A stretch of 64,000 bases of DNA. It comes from Bacteroides sp. Its GTDB lineage: Bacteria; Bacteroidota; Bacteroidia; Bacteroidales; Bacteroidaceae. Below, one piece after another: positions 19,654 to 31,611 of the stretch. The notes below the pieces were generated by a model. It was not told the DNA's origin, ran no database searches, and worked only from the letters and a program-made list of their open reading frames with translations. Position 1 is the stretch's first letter; each line of letters starts with the position of its first letter. The stretch spans positions 18,807-82,806 of the forward strand of contig JAJQAY010000085.1 of NCBI GenBank assembly GCA_021203515.1. The letters are read 5' to 3'. The position numbers were made by a program, and so were the translations under genes.

Positions 19654-21525
19654 ATGGAAGAAATCAACGGGCTGATACCCGAAAACAACGTAGAATATAA
19701 TGAAGACAACATTCGTCATCTGGACGATATGGAGCACATTCGCGTCCGTTCGGGTATGTACATCGGTCGTCTGGGCGACGGTTCACAGAACGATGACGGT
19801 ATCTACGTATTGTTGAAAGAAGTAATGGACAACAGCATCGATGAATTTAAAATGGGTGCCGGGAAACGTATCGAGGTCAACATTGAAGATAATCTTCGGG
19901 TAAGTGTACGCGACTACGGACGAGGTATTCCGCAAGGAAAGTTGGTTGAAGCTGTTAGCAAACTGAATACCGGCGGTAAGTATGACAGCAAGGCGTTTAA
20001 GAAGAGCGTCGGACTGAACGGTGTCGGCATCAAGGCCGTGAATGCCCTCAGCAGTCGCTTTGAAGTACGCAGCTATCGCGACGGAAAAGTACGCACGGCT
20101 ATATTTGAAAAGGGAACACTCCTGAGCGATGCAACGGAAGATACGAACGAGGAAAGCGGAACATTCATTTTCTTCGAGCCGGATGCCACGCTTTTTCTGA
20201 ACTATTCATTCCAAAACACTTTTGTAGAAACTTTACTACGCAATTATACGTATCTGAATACCGGTCTTGCCATTATCTACAACTGGCAACGTATTCTCTC
20301 CCGTCACGGGTTGGAAGACTTGCTGAAGGATAACATGACCGCCGAAGGCTTATACGACATTATCCACCTGAAAGGAGAGGATATTGAAATCGCCTTCACC
20401 CATACCAATCAATATGGCGAAGAATATTATTCTTTCGTCAACGGGCAGCACACCACTCAGGGAGGTACGCACCAAAGTGCACTGAAAGAGCACATTGCCC
20501 GCACCATCAAAGATTTTTATAACAAGAACCAGGATTATGCCGACATCCGCAACGGTATCGTCGCCGCCATTGCCATCAATGTGGAAGAGCCGCAGTTTGA
20601 AGGGCAGACGAAGACGAAGCTGGGGTCTCCTTCGATGGAACCGGGCGGCGTCAGCATCAATAAATATGTGGGCGACTTCATCAAGACGGAAGTGGATAAC
20701 TATTTCCACAAAAACCCACTCGTGGCGGAAGTCGTGATGCAAAAGATACAAGACTCCGAGAAAGAGCGTAGAGCGATTGCCGGTGTCACCAAACTGGCGC
20801 GTGAACGCGCCAAGAAGGCCAACTTGCACAACCGCAAGCTGCGTGACTGCCGATATCACCTGAGTGACGGCAAGGGCAAAGAGCAGGAAACGGAATCGTG
20901 CATCTTTATCACCGAGGGTGACTCTGCCAGCGGGTCTATCACCAAGAGCCGCGACGTCAACACCCAGGCTGTATTCAGCTTGCGCGGTAAGCCACTCAAC
21001 TCCTATGGGCTGACGAAGAAGGTGGTTTATGAGAACGAAGAATTTAACCTGCTGCAAGCTGCGCTGAATATCGAAGACGGTATTGAAGGACTACGCTATA
21101 ACAAAGTGATTGTCGCCACCGATGCCGATGTGGACGGTATGCACATCCGCCTGCTGATTATCACGTTCTTCCTGCAATTCTTCCCCGACCTGATTAAGAA
21201 AGGACATGTATATATCTTGCAAACTCCGCTGTTCCGTGTGCGCAACAAGAAGAAAACAAGTTATTGCTACACGGAGGATGAGCGCCTCAAAGCCGTAGAA
21301 GAGTTAGGCCCCAACCCGGAAATCACCCGATTTAAAGGTTTGGGAGAAATCTCGCCGGACGAGTTTCAGCACTTCATCGGCAAGGACGTGCACCTGGAGC
21401 AGGTATCCCTGCGCAAAACAGACTTGGTAAAAGAGTTATTGGAATTCTATATGGGCAAGAACACGATGGAACGCCAAAACTTTATCATTAATAATTTGGT
21501 TATTGAAGAAGACCTGGCATCATGA
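19654..21525 (+). CDS. parE: DNA topoisomerase IV subunit B / type IIA topoisomerase B subunit
   Basis: [78 protein letters not shown]. Confidence 0.9.
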   Translation: MEEINGLIPENNVEYNEDNIRHLDDMEHIRVRSGMYIGRLGDGSQNDDGIYVLLKEVMDNSIDEFKMGAGKRIEVNIEDNLRVSVRDYGRGIPQGKLVEAVSKLNTGGKYDSKAFKKSVGLNGVGIKAVNALSSRFEVRSYRDGKVRTAIFEKGTLLSDATEDTNEESGTFIFFEPDATLFLNYSFQNTFVETLLRNYTYLNTGLAIIYNWQRILSRHGLEDLLKDNMTAEGLYDIIHLKGEDIEIAFTHTNQYGEEYYSFVNGQHTTQGGTHQSALKEHIARTIKDFYNKNQDYADIRNGIVAAIAINVEEPQFEGQTKTKLGSPSMEPGGVSINKYVGDFIKTEVDNYFHKNPLVAEVVMQKIQDSEKERRAIAGVTKLARERAKKANLHNRKLRDCRYHLSDGKGKEQETESCIFITEGDSASGSITKSRDVNTQAVFSLRGKPLNSYGLTKKVVYENEEFNLLQAALNIEDGIEGLRYNKVIVATDADVDGMHIRLLIITFFLQFFPDLIKKGHVYILQTPLFRVRNKKKTSYCYTEDERLKAVEELGPNPEITRFKGLGEISPDEFQHFIGKDVHLEQVSLRKTDLVKELLEFYMGKNTMERQNFIINNLVIEEDLAS

Positions 21526-21974
21526 GAAGAGCTATCTTTCCGGGAACATTCGACCCCTTTACCATCGGACACTCATCGGTAGTGAGGCGCGCGCTGACTT
21601 TTATAGATGAAATCATCATAGGAATCGGTATCAATGAGAACAAGAATACGTATTTTCCTATCGGGAAGCGCGAAGCAATGATACGGAATTACTACCGGAA
21701 CGAACCGCGCATCAAAGTACAGTCATACGATTGCCTTACGATAGACTTTGCCAAGCAGGTAGACACCAACCTCATTGTACGCGGCATACGCACCGTGAAA
21801 GACTTTGAATACGAGGAAACCATTGCCGACATTAACCGGAAGCTGACCGGCATCGAGACCATCCTGCTCTTTACGGAACCGGAACTGACTTGTGTCAGCT
21901 CGACTACCGTGCGCGAACTGTTGCAATTCGGAAAAGATATCAGTATGTTTATTCCGGAAGGAATGGAGATGTAA
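21522..21974 (+). CDS. coaD: pantetheine-phosphate adenylyltransferase
   Basis: [24 protein letters not shown]...[15 protein letters not shown]...[13 protein letters not shown]. Confidence 0.93.
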   Translation: MRRAIFPGTFDPFTIGHSSVVRRALTFIDEIIIGIGINENKNTYFPIGKREAMIRNYYRNEPRIKVQSYDCLTIDFAKQVDTNLIVRGIRTVKDFEYEETIADINRKLTGIETILLFTEPELTCVSSTTVRELLQFGKDISMFIPEGMEM

Positions 21975-21984
21975 ATGAAAGATT

Positions 21985-23607
21985 ATGAAAAAGATTATCA
22001 CCTTATTATTATGTATATGTGCCGTGACGGTGCAAGCGCAAACAGTAGGCAATGAAGCTATCCGCAAATTGCAACTGGCAGAGTTTGCAATTACCAACCT
22101 CTACGTAGACTCTGTAGACGAGAACAAGCTAGTCGAAGAGGCCATCATCAAGATGTTGGCGCAACTCGACCCGCACTCTACCTACAATGACGCAGAAGAA
22201 GTAAAGAAGATGAATGAGCCGTTGCAGGGCAACTTCGAAGGTATCGGCGTACAGTTTCAAATGATAGAGGATACATTACTTATAGTACAACCCGTCAGCA
22301 ACGGCCCTTCGGAGAAGGTGGGCATTCTTGCCGGCGACCGTATCATTGCCGTCAACGACTCCGCCATCGCAGGAGTGAAAATGAGCACGGAAGACATTAT
22401 GAGCCGCCTGCACGGACCGAAAGACTCGGAAGTGAAACTGACGATTATACGCCGCGGTGTAGACGACCCTCTGTACTTCACCGTAAAAAGGGATAAAATA
22501 CCTATTCTCAGCCTGGATGCTGCTTATATGATACAGCCTAAAACCGGATATATCCGCATCAACCGCTTTGCGGCAACTACCGCCGAGGAATTTATCAAAG
22601 CGATGAAAGACTTGCAGAAGAAAGGGATGAAAGACCTGATACTCGACCTGCAAGGAAACGGCGGCGGATACCTGAATGCCGCCATCGACCTCGCCAATGA
22701 GTTCCTGCAACAGAAAGACCTTATCGTCTATACGGAAGGAAGGGCTTCCCGTCGCAGCAATTTCTATGCCCGCGGAAACGGAAACTTCAAGGACGGACGT
22801 CTCATCGTGTTGGTGGATGAATATTCCGCATCTGCCAGTGAGATTGTAACGGGAGCCATTCAGGACCTGGACAGAGGAGTGGTAGTAGGCCGCCGCACAT
22901 TTGGCAAAGGATTGGTGCAACGCCCCATTGATTTGCCGGATGGTTCCATGATACGCCTGACTATCGCCCGCTATTATACGCCTTCCGGACGCTGCATTCA
23001 GAAACCTTATGATAAAACGGCCAAACTGGACGGCAAAGTCAGCGGAGAAGACAGCCAGGAGAAGTATAATCAGGAATTGATAGACCGCTTCAACCACGGT
23101 GAACTGATGCATGCCGACAGTATCCACTTCCCCGACTCGCTGAAGTATCAGACGAAGAAACTGGGCCGTACCGTTTATGGCGGTGGCGGCATCATGCCGG
23201 ACTTCTTTGTTCCGATTGACACTACGCTCTATACCGACTATCACCGGAACCTGGTTGCCAAAGGAGTAGTCATCAAGACTACGATGAAGTTCATCGAAAA
23301 CAACCGGAAAGAGATGCAGAGCAAATACAAGAAGTTCGAAGCTTTCAACGACAAGTTTGAAATCAGCGATGAAGTGCTGGCAGATATGCGTGCTGCGGCA
23401 GATAAAGAAAAGATTGAGTTTAATGAAGAACAATACCTGAAATCCCTGCCGCTGATAAAGACACAGCTAAAAGCATTGATAGCCCGCGACTTATGGGACA
23501 TGAACGAATATTTCCAGGTGATGAACACCACGAACAGCAGCGTGCAGCAAGCACTGAAGCTTCTGCAAAACAACACTTACACACAAACTCTAAAACCTAA
23601 GCCATGA
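21985..23607 (+). CDS. S41 family C-terminal processing peptidase
   Basis: LDPHSTYNDAEE, PDZ region, DLILDLQGNGGGYLNAAIDLANEFL, YSASASEIVTGAIQD. Confidence 0.9.
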   Translation: MKKIITLLLCICAVTVQAQTVGNEAIRKLQLAEFAITNLYVDSVDENKLVEEAIIKMLAQLDPHSTYNDAEEVKKMNEPLQGNFEGIGVQFQMIEDTLLIVQPVSNGPSEKVGILAGDRIIAVNDSAIAGVKMSTEDIMSRLHGPKDSEVKLTIIRRGVDDPLYFTVKRDKIPILSLDAAYMIQPKTGYIRINRFAATTAEEFIKAMKDLQKKGMKDLILDLQGNGGGYLNAAIDLANEFLQQKDLIVYTEGRASRRSNFYARGNGNFKDGRLIVLVDEYSASASEIVTGAIQDLDRGVVVGRRTFGKGLVQRPIDLPDGSMIRLTIARYYTPSGRCIQKPYDKTAKLDGKVSGEDSQEKYNQELIDRFNHGELMHADSIHFPDSLKYQTKKLGRTVYGGGGIMPDFFVPIDTTLYTDYHRNLVAKGVVIKTTMKFIENNRKEMQSKYKKFEAFNDKFEISDEVLADMRAAADKEKIEFNEEQYLKSLPLIKTQLKALIARDLWDMNEYFQVMNTTNSSVQQALKLLQNNTYTQTLKPKP

Positions 23608-23659
23608 ATTAGTTACACGAAAAACACGATTTACGACACACCATAAAAACACAAGAATT

Positions 23660-25881
23660 ATGAGAAACATGAACAAACTTTTCACCGCACTAGGCATCAC
23701 GTTGCTGACTGCTTGTGCACAGAAGTCAAACGAGAGCGTACAAGTATCTCCATTGATGCAGAACGAAGACAAAATTACGGATTTGATTTCACGTATGACG
23801 CTTGAAGAGAAAGTAAATATGCTGCATGGCAAACACATGTTCTCTTCGGCAGGCGTAGAGCGCCTGGGCATAGCAGATGTGGAATATGCCGACGGTCCTT
23901 TCGGCATTCGTGAAGAAATGGAACCGCACTCATGGAACTCGATAGGACTGACTACCGACTCTGCCGCTTTCTTTCCTACCGGCTCGGCCCTGGCTGCCAC
24001 ATGGAGCGAAGACATGGCTTACCAATACGGCATGGGCATGGCCAAAGAAGCCCGCCTGCGAGGCAAAGACATGATACTGGCCCCTGCCATCAACATCCAA
24101 CGCCTGCCCACTGGAGGCCGTACTTACGAATATTTAAGCGAAGACCCGATATTGAGCGCCGCACTTGCCGTGCAATATACACTGGGGGCGCAGGACAACG
24201 GAGCTGCCGTCTGCCTGAAACACTACGCACTCAACAACCAAGAGAATGACCGCGGAAGCATCGATGTAAAGGTAAGCCCGCGTGCCATGCGCGAAATCTA
24301 CCTGCCTCCCTTTGAAGCTGCGGTAAAGGAAGCAGATGCTTACGGAGTGATGGCTGCCTATAATAAGGTAGAAGGATATTGGTGCTCGGAGAACGGAATG
24401 CTGCTGAACCAAATCCTGCGTGATGAATGGGGTTTTCACGGAATGGTTATTTCGGACTGGGGCGGTGTGCACGCTACCGTCAGTGCTGCCATGAACGGAA
24501 TGGACGTTGAAATGCCGGGCGACCGGTACTTCGGACAGGCTCTGCTCGACTCAGTGAAAGCCGGTGCAGTGCCCGAAAGCGTCATCGACAACAAAGTGCG
24601 GAACATTCTGCGCGTCCGGCTCGCCGTGAAAGCCATACCGAAGGAAGAAGCCAACAAAATCATGACTTCCCAACCCGAACAGCAGCAGATAGCTTATAAT
24701 GTAGCATCCAAATCCATTGTATTGCTGAAGAACCGGAATAAACTGCTCTCCATACAGACAGATAAATTCAAGAAGATTGCCGTCATCGGTGATAATGCCG
24801 TGCGCGAACAAGCTTTGGGAGGTGTAGGATCAGGCGTCAAGGCTCTGTACGAAGTAACTCCTCTGGAAGGGCTCGCTCAACACCTCAAAGGCACTGATGT
24901 AAAGGTCGAATGGGCCCAGGGCTACCGTGCATTCAGCAAGCAGGAACGTGAGGCCGGTGTTTCTCCCTATACTAAAGCCGACCTAAGCTGGTGAACGAAG
25001 CTGTACAACTTGCCAGGAAATCAGACCTCGTGATTTTCGTTGCCGGCGATAACCGGGAAGTGGAAACCGAAGGCAGCGACCGCAAGGCCATCACCCTGCC
25101 GATGGGACAAGATGAACTGGTGAAAGCGCTTACCGCTGCAAATCCCAACATTGTTACAGTCCTCGTAACCGGAGGTCCTCTGGACTTGCGCGTTGTCGAC
25201 CAGGCATCACCTGCCATACTCGTTTCATGGTTCAATGGTACGGAAGGCGGCAATGCACTGGCGGATGTTCTGCTAGGAAAAATATCGCCCTCCGGCAAAT
25301 TGCCTTTCACCTTCCCCGTACGCCTGGAAGACTCTCCGGCTTATAGCCTGAAAGTATATCCACAAGGCGAACACCGGAAACAAGATGATATATTCGTAAA
25401 TCTTGTAGATAAGAAAGATGCTGAACAGGAAAGCGGACCGACGGCCGACTATGCCGAGGGCATATTTGTGGGCTATCGCTGGTATGATGCCAAACAAGTT
25501 CCGGTAGAATACCCCTTCGGACACGGGCTTTCTTATACTACTTTCGACTATGCCGACCTACAGGCAAAGGCAGACGACAGAAACTTGCATGTGGAACTGA
25601 ACCTCAGCAATACGGGTAAACAGAATGGAGAAGAGGTCGTGCAAATCTACGCCAGCAGACCGAATTCCAATATAAAGCGCCCGTCAAAGGAGTTGAAAGG
25701 ATTTCAGCGTGTATCCTTACAAGCAGGAGAAACGAAAGCTGTGAAGATGCAAATTCCTATCGAGAAGTTACGTTATTGGGATGAAGCAGCCAACGGTTGG
25801 AAAGTTGAGCCGGGAATAGTAGTTGTGCAAGTCGGCAGTTCTTCACAAGACATCAGGTTAAGTCAAGCCACAGAAATTTAG
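23660..25881 (+). CDS. glycoside hydrolase family 3 beta-glucosidase-like (frameshifted near 24985)
   Basis: ALNNQENDRGSIDVKVSPRAMREIYLPPFEAAVKEADAYGVMAAYN, MVISDWGGVHATV, C-terminal YPFGHGLSYTTFDY; two ORFs join with one added base. Confidence 0.88.
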
Positions 25882-25905
25882 CCTGGACAGACAAAGGAAC
25901 TATCC

Positions 25906-25983
25906 TGTCATTCAGAGCGAGCGAAGCATCTCTTCTCCTTAAATACAAGAGGGAATAAATTCTTCGCTTCGCTCTGAATGACA
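25906..25983. repeat. inverted-repeat hairpin TGTCATTCAGAGCGA...TCGCTCTGAATGACA
   Basis: Near-perfect arms at both ends between convergent genes. Confidence 0.75.
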
Positions 25984-26001
25984 GAATGATATACTAATTT
26001 C

Positions 26002-26604
26002 TTATTCTCCAAACAGCCATTTATTCAGATAACGGTTGACATACACATTGACTACTGCACAACCTACACCAATAGCCGCTCCCGTCAACACATCCGACGG
26101 ATAATGCACTCCTTCATTCATCCGAGACATACCTACAGAACAAGCCCATACGGCGGAAGGAGCTATCACATACCATTTCGGATACTTTATACACAAAGAA
26201 GTGGCAAGGGCAAAAGCAGTCGAAGTATGGCTTGAAGGGAACGAAGGACTGCTCTCATAGCTATACGGATGTACCCGGTCGGGAAAGCGGTCGTACGGAC
26301 GCTCACGGTCAATCAGATACTTCATACCATAAGTTACAACAAAAGCACCCGCCACGCTCGTTCCTACATAGACGGCATCTTTCAGTAACTCCTTGTCCTT
26401 TTTGGCCCATCCCACCAGTGCCATTGTCACCGGGACACCTATTACCACATAAGGTTCCGAGCGCGAAATAAACTTATTATAATTACGGACAAACTTATTA
26501 TCCCAGCTATTTATCGTATGCAATGTGTTAATATCCCAGTTTTGCGCGAAGACATTGGATGCAACTACTAAAACGAAAAATACAAAAAATACATTTCTTT
26601 TCAT
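26002..26604 (-). CDS. PAP2 superfamily phosphatase
   Basis: KYLIDRERPYDRFP, PSFPSSHTSTAFA, HYPSDVLTGAAIG. Confidence 0.85.
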   Translation of the reverse strand: MKRNVFFVFFVLVVASNVFAQNWDINTLHTINSWDNKFVRNYNKFISRSEPYVVIGVPVTMALVGWAKKDKELLKDAVYVGTSVAGAFVVTYGMKYLIDRERPYDRFPDRVHPYSYESSPSFPSSHTSTAFALATSLCIKYPKWYVIAPSAVWACSVGMSRMNEGVHYPSDVLTGAAIGVGCAVVNVYVNRYLNKWLFGE

Positions 26605-26717
26605 GAAATCTACCCATTAGTTTGGCGCAAAGATAACTGAAATCCCTAGAGTTTTCACAAAATTATTCTATCTTTGTTGCCACATTTTACGTATTAATAC
26701 AATTCACAACTTATTCA

Positions 26718-27635
26718 ATGACATCAGACACTTGTTGTAACCGGCTAATTGATTGTACGCTATGTCCCCAGACATCCAAAGGAGTGTTGGTTTATAGCCA
26801 ATTCCCCAAAGGACAGCATTTCTCTGCCGAAAAGTGTACGCAGAACTGCATGATTCTCATGCTGAAAGGTGAATTATTTGTCAATAGTGAGGAATATCCG
26901 GGAACTACTCTGCAAGCCCGGCAATTCATTTTGCAGGCCATCGGTTCCAAAGTGGAGCTGCTGGCATTGACAGACGTAGAATACTTTATTTATTGGTTTA
27001 CCGAACTTCCGCTCCTATGCGAAGAGCGCTACAAGGAAATACTGCAACAGGCACATGCCCCTCTGGTATATTCTCCCCTGACGGCTATCCCGAAGCTCGA
27101 AAACTTCCTGGAAGACCTGACCGAATATTATAAAGAGCAACCGCTACCCTGTAGCAAGTTTATCGACATCAAATGTCAAGAGTTGGTTTATATCCTGACT
27201 TGCTATTATCCCATCCAGCAGATTAGTACATTCTTCTATCCAATCAGTACGTACACGGAAAGTTTCCACTACTTCGTTATGCAGAATTATGACAAGGTGA
27301 AGAATGTAGAAGAGTTCGCCCATTTGGGAGGATATACCACCACTACTTTCCGCCGGTTGTTTAAAAATATGTATGGCGTGCCTGTGTACGAATGGATTTT
27401 GGATAAAAAGCGCGAAGGCATCTTGAACGACCTGCAATATACCAAGCAACGCATCTCGGCCATCAGCGCCCGCTACGGTTTCGATTCCCTGTCACACTTT
27501 GCCCATTTCTGCAAAGATTCCTTCGGCGACACTCCCCGCTCCCTACGAAAACGTGCTGCCAATGGCGAGCATATCACCATTATCAAGGAAAGGACCAACG
27601 AGGAAACAAGTGACGAAGAGACAGGCGACGAGTAA
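26718..27635 (+). CDS. AraC-family transcriptional regulator
   Basis: C-terminal HTH: FAHLGGYTTTTFRRLFKNMYGVPVYEWILDKKREGILNDL...YGFDSLSHFAHFCKDSFGDTP. Confidence 0.85.
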   Translation: MTSDTCCNRLIDCTLCPQTSKGVLVYSQFPKGQHFSAEKCTQNCMILMLKGELFVNSEEYPGTTLQARQFILQAIGSKVELLALTDVEYFIYWFTELPLLCEERYKEILQQAHAPLVYSPLTAIPKLENFLEDLTEYYKEQPLPCSKFIDIKCQELVYILTCYYPIQQISTFFYPISTYTESFHYFVMQNYDKVKNVEEFAHLGGYTTTTFRRLFKNMYGVPVYEWILDKKREGILNDLQYTKQRISAISARYGFDSLSHFAHFCKDSFGDTPRSLRKRAANGEHITIIKERTNEETSDEETGDE

Positions 27636-27817
27636 CTCCATTCTTAGTCCTTTTGTCAATTTTCTCCCTCATAGCTCCCTACTACTCCCGAATTACGGAA
27701 TTATTTCTTTAATTCCTTGTTTAATCAAGGTATTTCCTCTATTTTTGCGAAAGATTAGCGAAATGGTTCTTTACGAATATATTTTATAACTATTAAATAA
27801 TTTAAATTCAATCATTT

Positions 27818-28516
27818 ATGTGGTTAAGTAATTCATCTGTGGGAAGGAAAGTGGTGATGAGCATTACCGGTATCGCCCTTGTCCTGTTTCTGACGTTTCA
27901 CGCGGCGATGCACCTTGTTGCATTAATCTCGGCAGAGGGATACAACATGGTTTGTGAGTTCCTGGGAGCAAACTGGTATGCGCTGGTAGCTACCGTAGGT
28001 TTGGCCGCCCTGTTCATCATCCACATCATCTACGCTTTCTGGCTGACAATGCAGAACCGCAAGGCACGCGGTAGCGAGCGTTACGCTGTAGTAGAAAAGC
28101 CGAAAACCGTGGAGTGGGCTTCTCAAAACATGCTTGTACTAGGCCTGGTTGTTATTGTGGGTATAGGTCTGCACCTGGTAAACTTCTGGTCTAAGATGCA
28201 GCTCCCCGAATTGATGCACAACATGGGTATGTATGTTGACACAGGCACTCTGGCAAATGCAGCCAACGGTGTTTATCACATTCAGAACACCTTCTCCAAT
28301 CCGGTATACGTAGTGCTTTACCTCATTTGGCTGGGTGCATTGTGGTTCCACCTGACTCACGGTTTCTGGAGCTCCATGCAGACTCTGGGCTGGAACAACA
28401 AAATATGGATTAACCGTTGGAAATGTATCTCCAATATCTACTCCACTATCGTTGTTGTATGCTTCGCTCTGGTAGTTGTCGTATTCTATGCTCAATCATT
28501 GTGCGGCGCTTGCTAA
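27818..28516 (+). CDS. frdC: succinate dehydrogenase/fumarate reductase cytochrome b subunit
   Basis: Membrane protein beginning WLSNSSVGRKVVMSITGIALVLFLTFHAAMHL; immediately upstream of flavoprotein and Fe-S subunits. Confidence 0.9.
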   Translation: MWLSNSSVGRKVVMSITGIALVLFLTFHAAMHLVALISAEGYNMVCEFLGANWYALVATVGLAALFIIHIIYAFWLTMQNRKARGSERYAVVEKPKTVEWASQNMLVLGLVVIVGIGLHLVNFWSKMQLPELMHNMGMYVDTGTLANAANGVYHIQNTFSNPVYVVLYLIWLGALWFHLTHGFWSSMQTLGWNNKIWINRWKCISNIYSTIVVVCFALVVVVFYAQSLCGAC

Positions 28517-28552
28517 ATTCAAATTGTAAATGACTAAATTGTAAATTGCATT

Positions 28553-30499
28553 ATGACTAAGATAGATTCTAAAATACCGGAAGGACCGGTAGCTGAGAAG
28601 TGGACCAACTATAAAGCTCATCAAAAATTAGTGAACCCCGCCAACAAGCGTCGCTTGGACATCATCGTAGTAGGAACCGGTCTGGCAGGTGCCAGCGCTG
28701 CCGCTTCCCTCGGTGAAATGGGTTTCAGAGTATTCAACTTCTGCATTCAAGACTCTCCGCGCCGCGCACACTCCATCGCTGCGCAGGGTGGTATCAATGC
28801 CGCTAAGAATTACCAAAACGACGGTGACTCGGTTTACCGTCTGTTCTACGATACAGTAAAGGGTGGTGACTACCGTGCCCGCGAAGCCAACGTTTACCGT
28901 CTGGCCGAAGTATCCAACAGCATCATCGACCAATGTGTGGCTCAGGGTGTTCCCTTCGCACGCGAATACGGCGGCCTGCTGGATAACCGTTCTTTCGGTG
29001 GCGCACAGGTATCCCGTACATTCTACGCCAAAGGCCAGACCGGCCAACAATTGCTGCTGGGTGCATACTCTGCACTGAGCCGCCAGGTAAATGTAGGTAC
29101 GGTGAAACTGTACACCCGCTACGAAATGCAAGACGTTGTCCTCATCGACGGACGCGCCCGCGGTATCATCGCTAAGAACCTCGTGACAGGTAAACTGGAG
29201 CGTTTCGCTGCTCATGCAGTAGTTATCGCTACCGGCGGTTACGGAAACGCTTACTTCCTTTCTACCAACGCAATGGCTTGCAACTGTACGGCTGCCGTAG
29301 CCTGCTACCGCAAGGGTGCCTGGATGGCTAACCCCGCTTACGTACAAATCCACCCGACTTGTATCCCCGTTCACGGCGACAAGCAGTCCAAGCTGACTTT
29401 GATGTCAGAGTCTCTGCGTAACGACGGTCGTATCTGGGTTCCGAAGAAACTGGAAGATGCCAAGAAACTTCAGGAAGGTACGCTGCAAGGAAAAGACATT
29501 CCCGAAGAAGACCGCGACTACTACTTGGAGCGCCGCTATCCGGCATTCGGTAACCTCGTTCCGCGTGACGTTGCCAGCCGTGCCGCCAAAGAACGTTGCG
29601 ACAAGGGTTATGGCGTCAACAACACCGGTCTGGCCGTATTCCTCGACTTCTCCGAAGCTATCAACCGTCTGGGCAAGGACGTAGTTGCACAACGCTACGG
29701 CAACCTCTTCGACATGTACGAAGAAATCACCGACGTAAGCCCCTACGAAAACCCGATGATGATATATCCGGCTATCCACTACACGATGGGTGGTATCTGG
29801 GTCGACTACGAACTGATGACTTCTATCAAGGGTCTGTTCGCTATCGGCGAATGCAACTTCTCCGACCACGGTGCCAACCGTCTCGGTGCTTCCGCATTGA
29901 TGCAAGGTTTGGCCGATGGCTACTTCGTTCTGCCTTATACTATCCAGAACTACTTGGCCGACCAAATCACCGTTCCACGCTTCTCTACCGACCTGCCCGA
30001 ATTTGCCGTGGCAGAAAAGGCCATTCAGGACAAGATTGACTGGATGATGAACATCAAGGGTAAGAAGTCGGTAGACTCTATCCATAAGGAACTGGGCCAC
30101 GTGATGTGGGAATATGTCGGCATGGGACGCACGGCAGAAGGTTTGAAAGCCGGTCTTGCCAAGTTCAAGGAAATCCGCAAGGAATTTGAGACCAACCTCT
30201 TCATCCCGGGCGACAAAGAAGGTATGAACGTAGAGCTCGACAAGGCTATCCGTCTGTACGACTTCATCATCATGGGTGAGCTTGTTGCTTACGATGCCCT
30301 GAACCGCGACGAAAGTTGTGGCGGTCACTTCCGCGAAGAGTACCAGACCGAAGAAGGCGAGGCCAAACGTGACGACGAAAACTTCTTCTACGTGTCTTGC
30401 TGGGAATATCAAGGTTCTGACGAAAAAGCTCCTGTATTGCTGAAAGAACCGCTGGTTTACGAAGCAATCAAGGTACAGACTCGTAACTATAAGAGCTAA
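28553..30499 (+). CDS. frdA: fumarate reductase/succinate dehydrogenase flavoprotein subunit
   Basis: [50 protein letters not shown]. Confidence 0.93.
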   Translation: MTKIDSKIPEGPVAEKWTNYKAHQKLVNPANKRRLDIIVVGTGLAGASAAASLGEMGFRVFNFCIQDSPRRAHSIAAQGGINAAKNYQNDGDSVYRLFYDTVKGGDYRAREANVYRLAEVSNSIIDQCVAQGVPFAREYGGLLDNRSFGGAQVSRTFYAKGQTGQQLLLGAYSALSRQVNVGTVKLYTRYEMQDVVLIDGRARGIIAKNLVTGKLERFAAHAVVIATGGYGNAYFLSTNAMACNCTAAVACYRKGAWMANPAYVQIHPTCIPVHGDKQSKLTLMSESLRNDGRIWVPKKLEDAKKLQEGTLQGKDIPEEDRDYYLERRYPAFGNLVPRDVASRAAKERCDKGYGVNNTGLAVFLDFSEAINRLGKDVVAQRYGNLFDMYEEITDVSPYENPMMIYPAIHYTMGGIWVDYELMTSIKGLFAIGECNFSDHGANRLGASALMQGLADGYFVLPYTIQNYLADQITVPRFSTDLPEFAVAEKAIQDKIDWMMNIKGKKSVDSIHKELGHVMWEYVGMGRTAEGLKAGLAKFKEIRKEFETNLFIPGDKEGMNVELDKAIRLYDFIIMGELVAYDALNRDESCGGHFREEYQTEEGEAKRDDENFFYVSCWEYQGSDEKAPVLLKEPLVYEAIKVQTRNYKS

Positions 30500-30532
30500 T
30501 CGGGAAGTTGAACATTTAAAGAATTAAAGAAA

Positions 30533-31288
30533 ATGGATAAAAATATATCATTTACGCTCAAGGTATGGCGCCAGAAGGGTCCGAAAGCAAAAGGCGCTTT
30601 TGAAACATATCAAATGAAAGATATTCCGGGCGATACTTCATTCCTCGAAATGCTGGACGTCCTGAACGAACAGCTCATCAGTGAAGGTAAAGAACCGGTA
30701 GTATTCGACCATGACTGCCGCGAAGGTATCTGCGGTATGTGTTCGCTCTACATCAACGGACATCCGCACGGTCCTGCAACAGGTGCCACCACCTGCCAGA
30801 TTTACATGCGACGCTTCAACGACGGTGACACGATTACCGTAGAACCGTGGCGTTCTGCCGGCTTCCCGGTTATCAAGGACTTAATGGTAGACCGTACGGC
30901 TTATGACAAGATTGTGCAGGCCGGTGGTTACGTCAGCATCCGCACAGGTGCTCCGCAGGATGCCAACGCTATCCTCATTCCGAAGCGAGTGGCCGACGAA
31001 GCTATGGATGCCGCTTCCTGCATCGGTTGTGGTGCTTGTGTAGCTGCTTGTAAGAATGGTTCTGCCATGTTGTTCGTATCTGCCAAGGTCAGCCAGTTGA
31101 ACCTGTTGCCGCAAGGTAAACCGGAAGCGCTGCGCCGTGCCAAAGCCATGTTGAGCAAAATGGACGAACTCGGCTTCGGTAACTGCACCAACACCCGTGC
31201 GTGCGAAGCAGAATGTCCGAAGAATGTTTCTATCAGCAACATCGCTCGCTTGAACCGCGACTTTATCATCGCGAAGCTGAAAGACTAA
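30533..31288 (+). CDS. frdB: fumarate reductase/succinate dehydrogenase iron-sulfur subunit
   Basis: [46 protein letters not shown]. Confidence 0.93.
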   Translation: MDKNISFTLKVWRQKGPKAKGAFETYQMKDIPGDTSFLEMLDVLNEQLISEGKEPVVFDHDCREGICGMCSLYINGHPHGPATGATTCQIYMRRFNDGDTITVEPWRSAGFPVIKDLMVDRTAYDKIVQAGGYVSIRTGAPQDANAILIPKRVADEAMDAASCIGCGACVAACKNGSAMLFVSAKVSQLNLLPQGKPEALRRAKAMLSKMDELGFGNCTNTRACEAECPKNVSISNIARLNRDFIIAKLKD

Positions 31289-31322
31289 TCAGCCTTCTAT
31301 ATTTGATTAATGAGAAGAGAAG

Positions 31323-31358
31323 CTCCTCTGCCGGGAAACCGGCAGGGGAGTTTTCTTT
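31323..31358 (+). terminator. Rho-independent terminator after the frdCAB-type operon
   Basis: CTCCTCTGCCGG-GAAA-CCGGCAGGGGAG followed by TTTTCTTT. Confidence 0.85.
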
Positions 31359-31483
31359 AGGGGATAGTCCGGCTCCCTACTTGCTCTTTATCTTTTCCCT
31401 CTACAGGTACTTTTTTCGAGGCAGATAGGGAGCAGATAAGGAGCAGGCAAGGGGATTATATTCGTCACCCACGGAGAAGACGC

Positions 31484-31585
31484 TGTTCTCCGGTGGGGAA
31501 CGCTCGTTTCCCCAGGAGGGAACGGCAGTTTCCCCTAGAGGGAATGACAGTTACCCCTAAGGAAACGACAGTTACCTCCTGGGAT
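31484..31585. repeat. degenerate ~22-bp tandem array with TTTCCCC...GGGAA core
   Basis: Units GTTTCCCCAGGAGGGAACGGCA, GTTTCCCCTAGAGGGAATGACA, GTTACCCCTAAGGAAACGACA. Confidence 0.75.
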
Positions 31586-31611
31586 GCTGACGGATAAGCC
31601 ATACGTACGTT

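Noticed and set aside
28628-30467. Long antisense ORFs opposite frdA (28628-29374, 29405-30412)
   Set aside because: Opposite a well-conserved gene; long antisense frames arise from codon bias.
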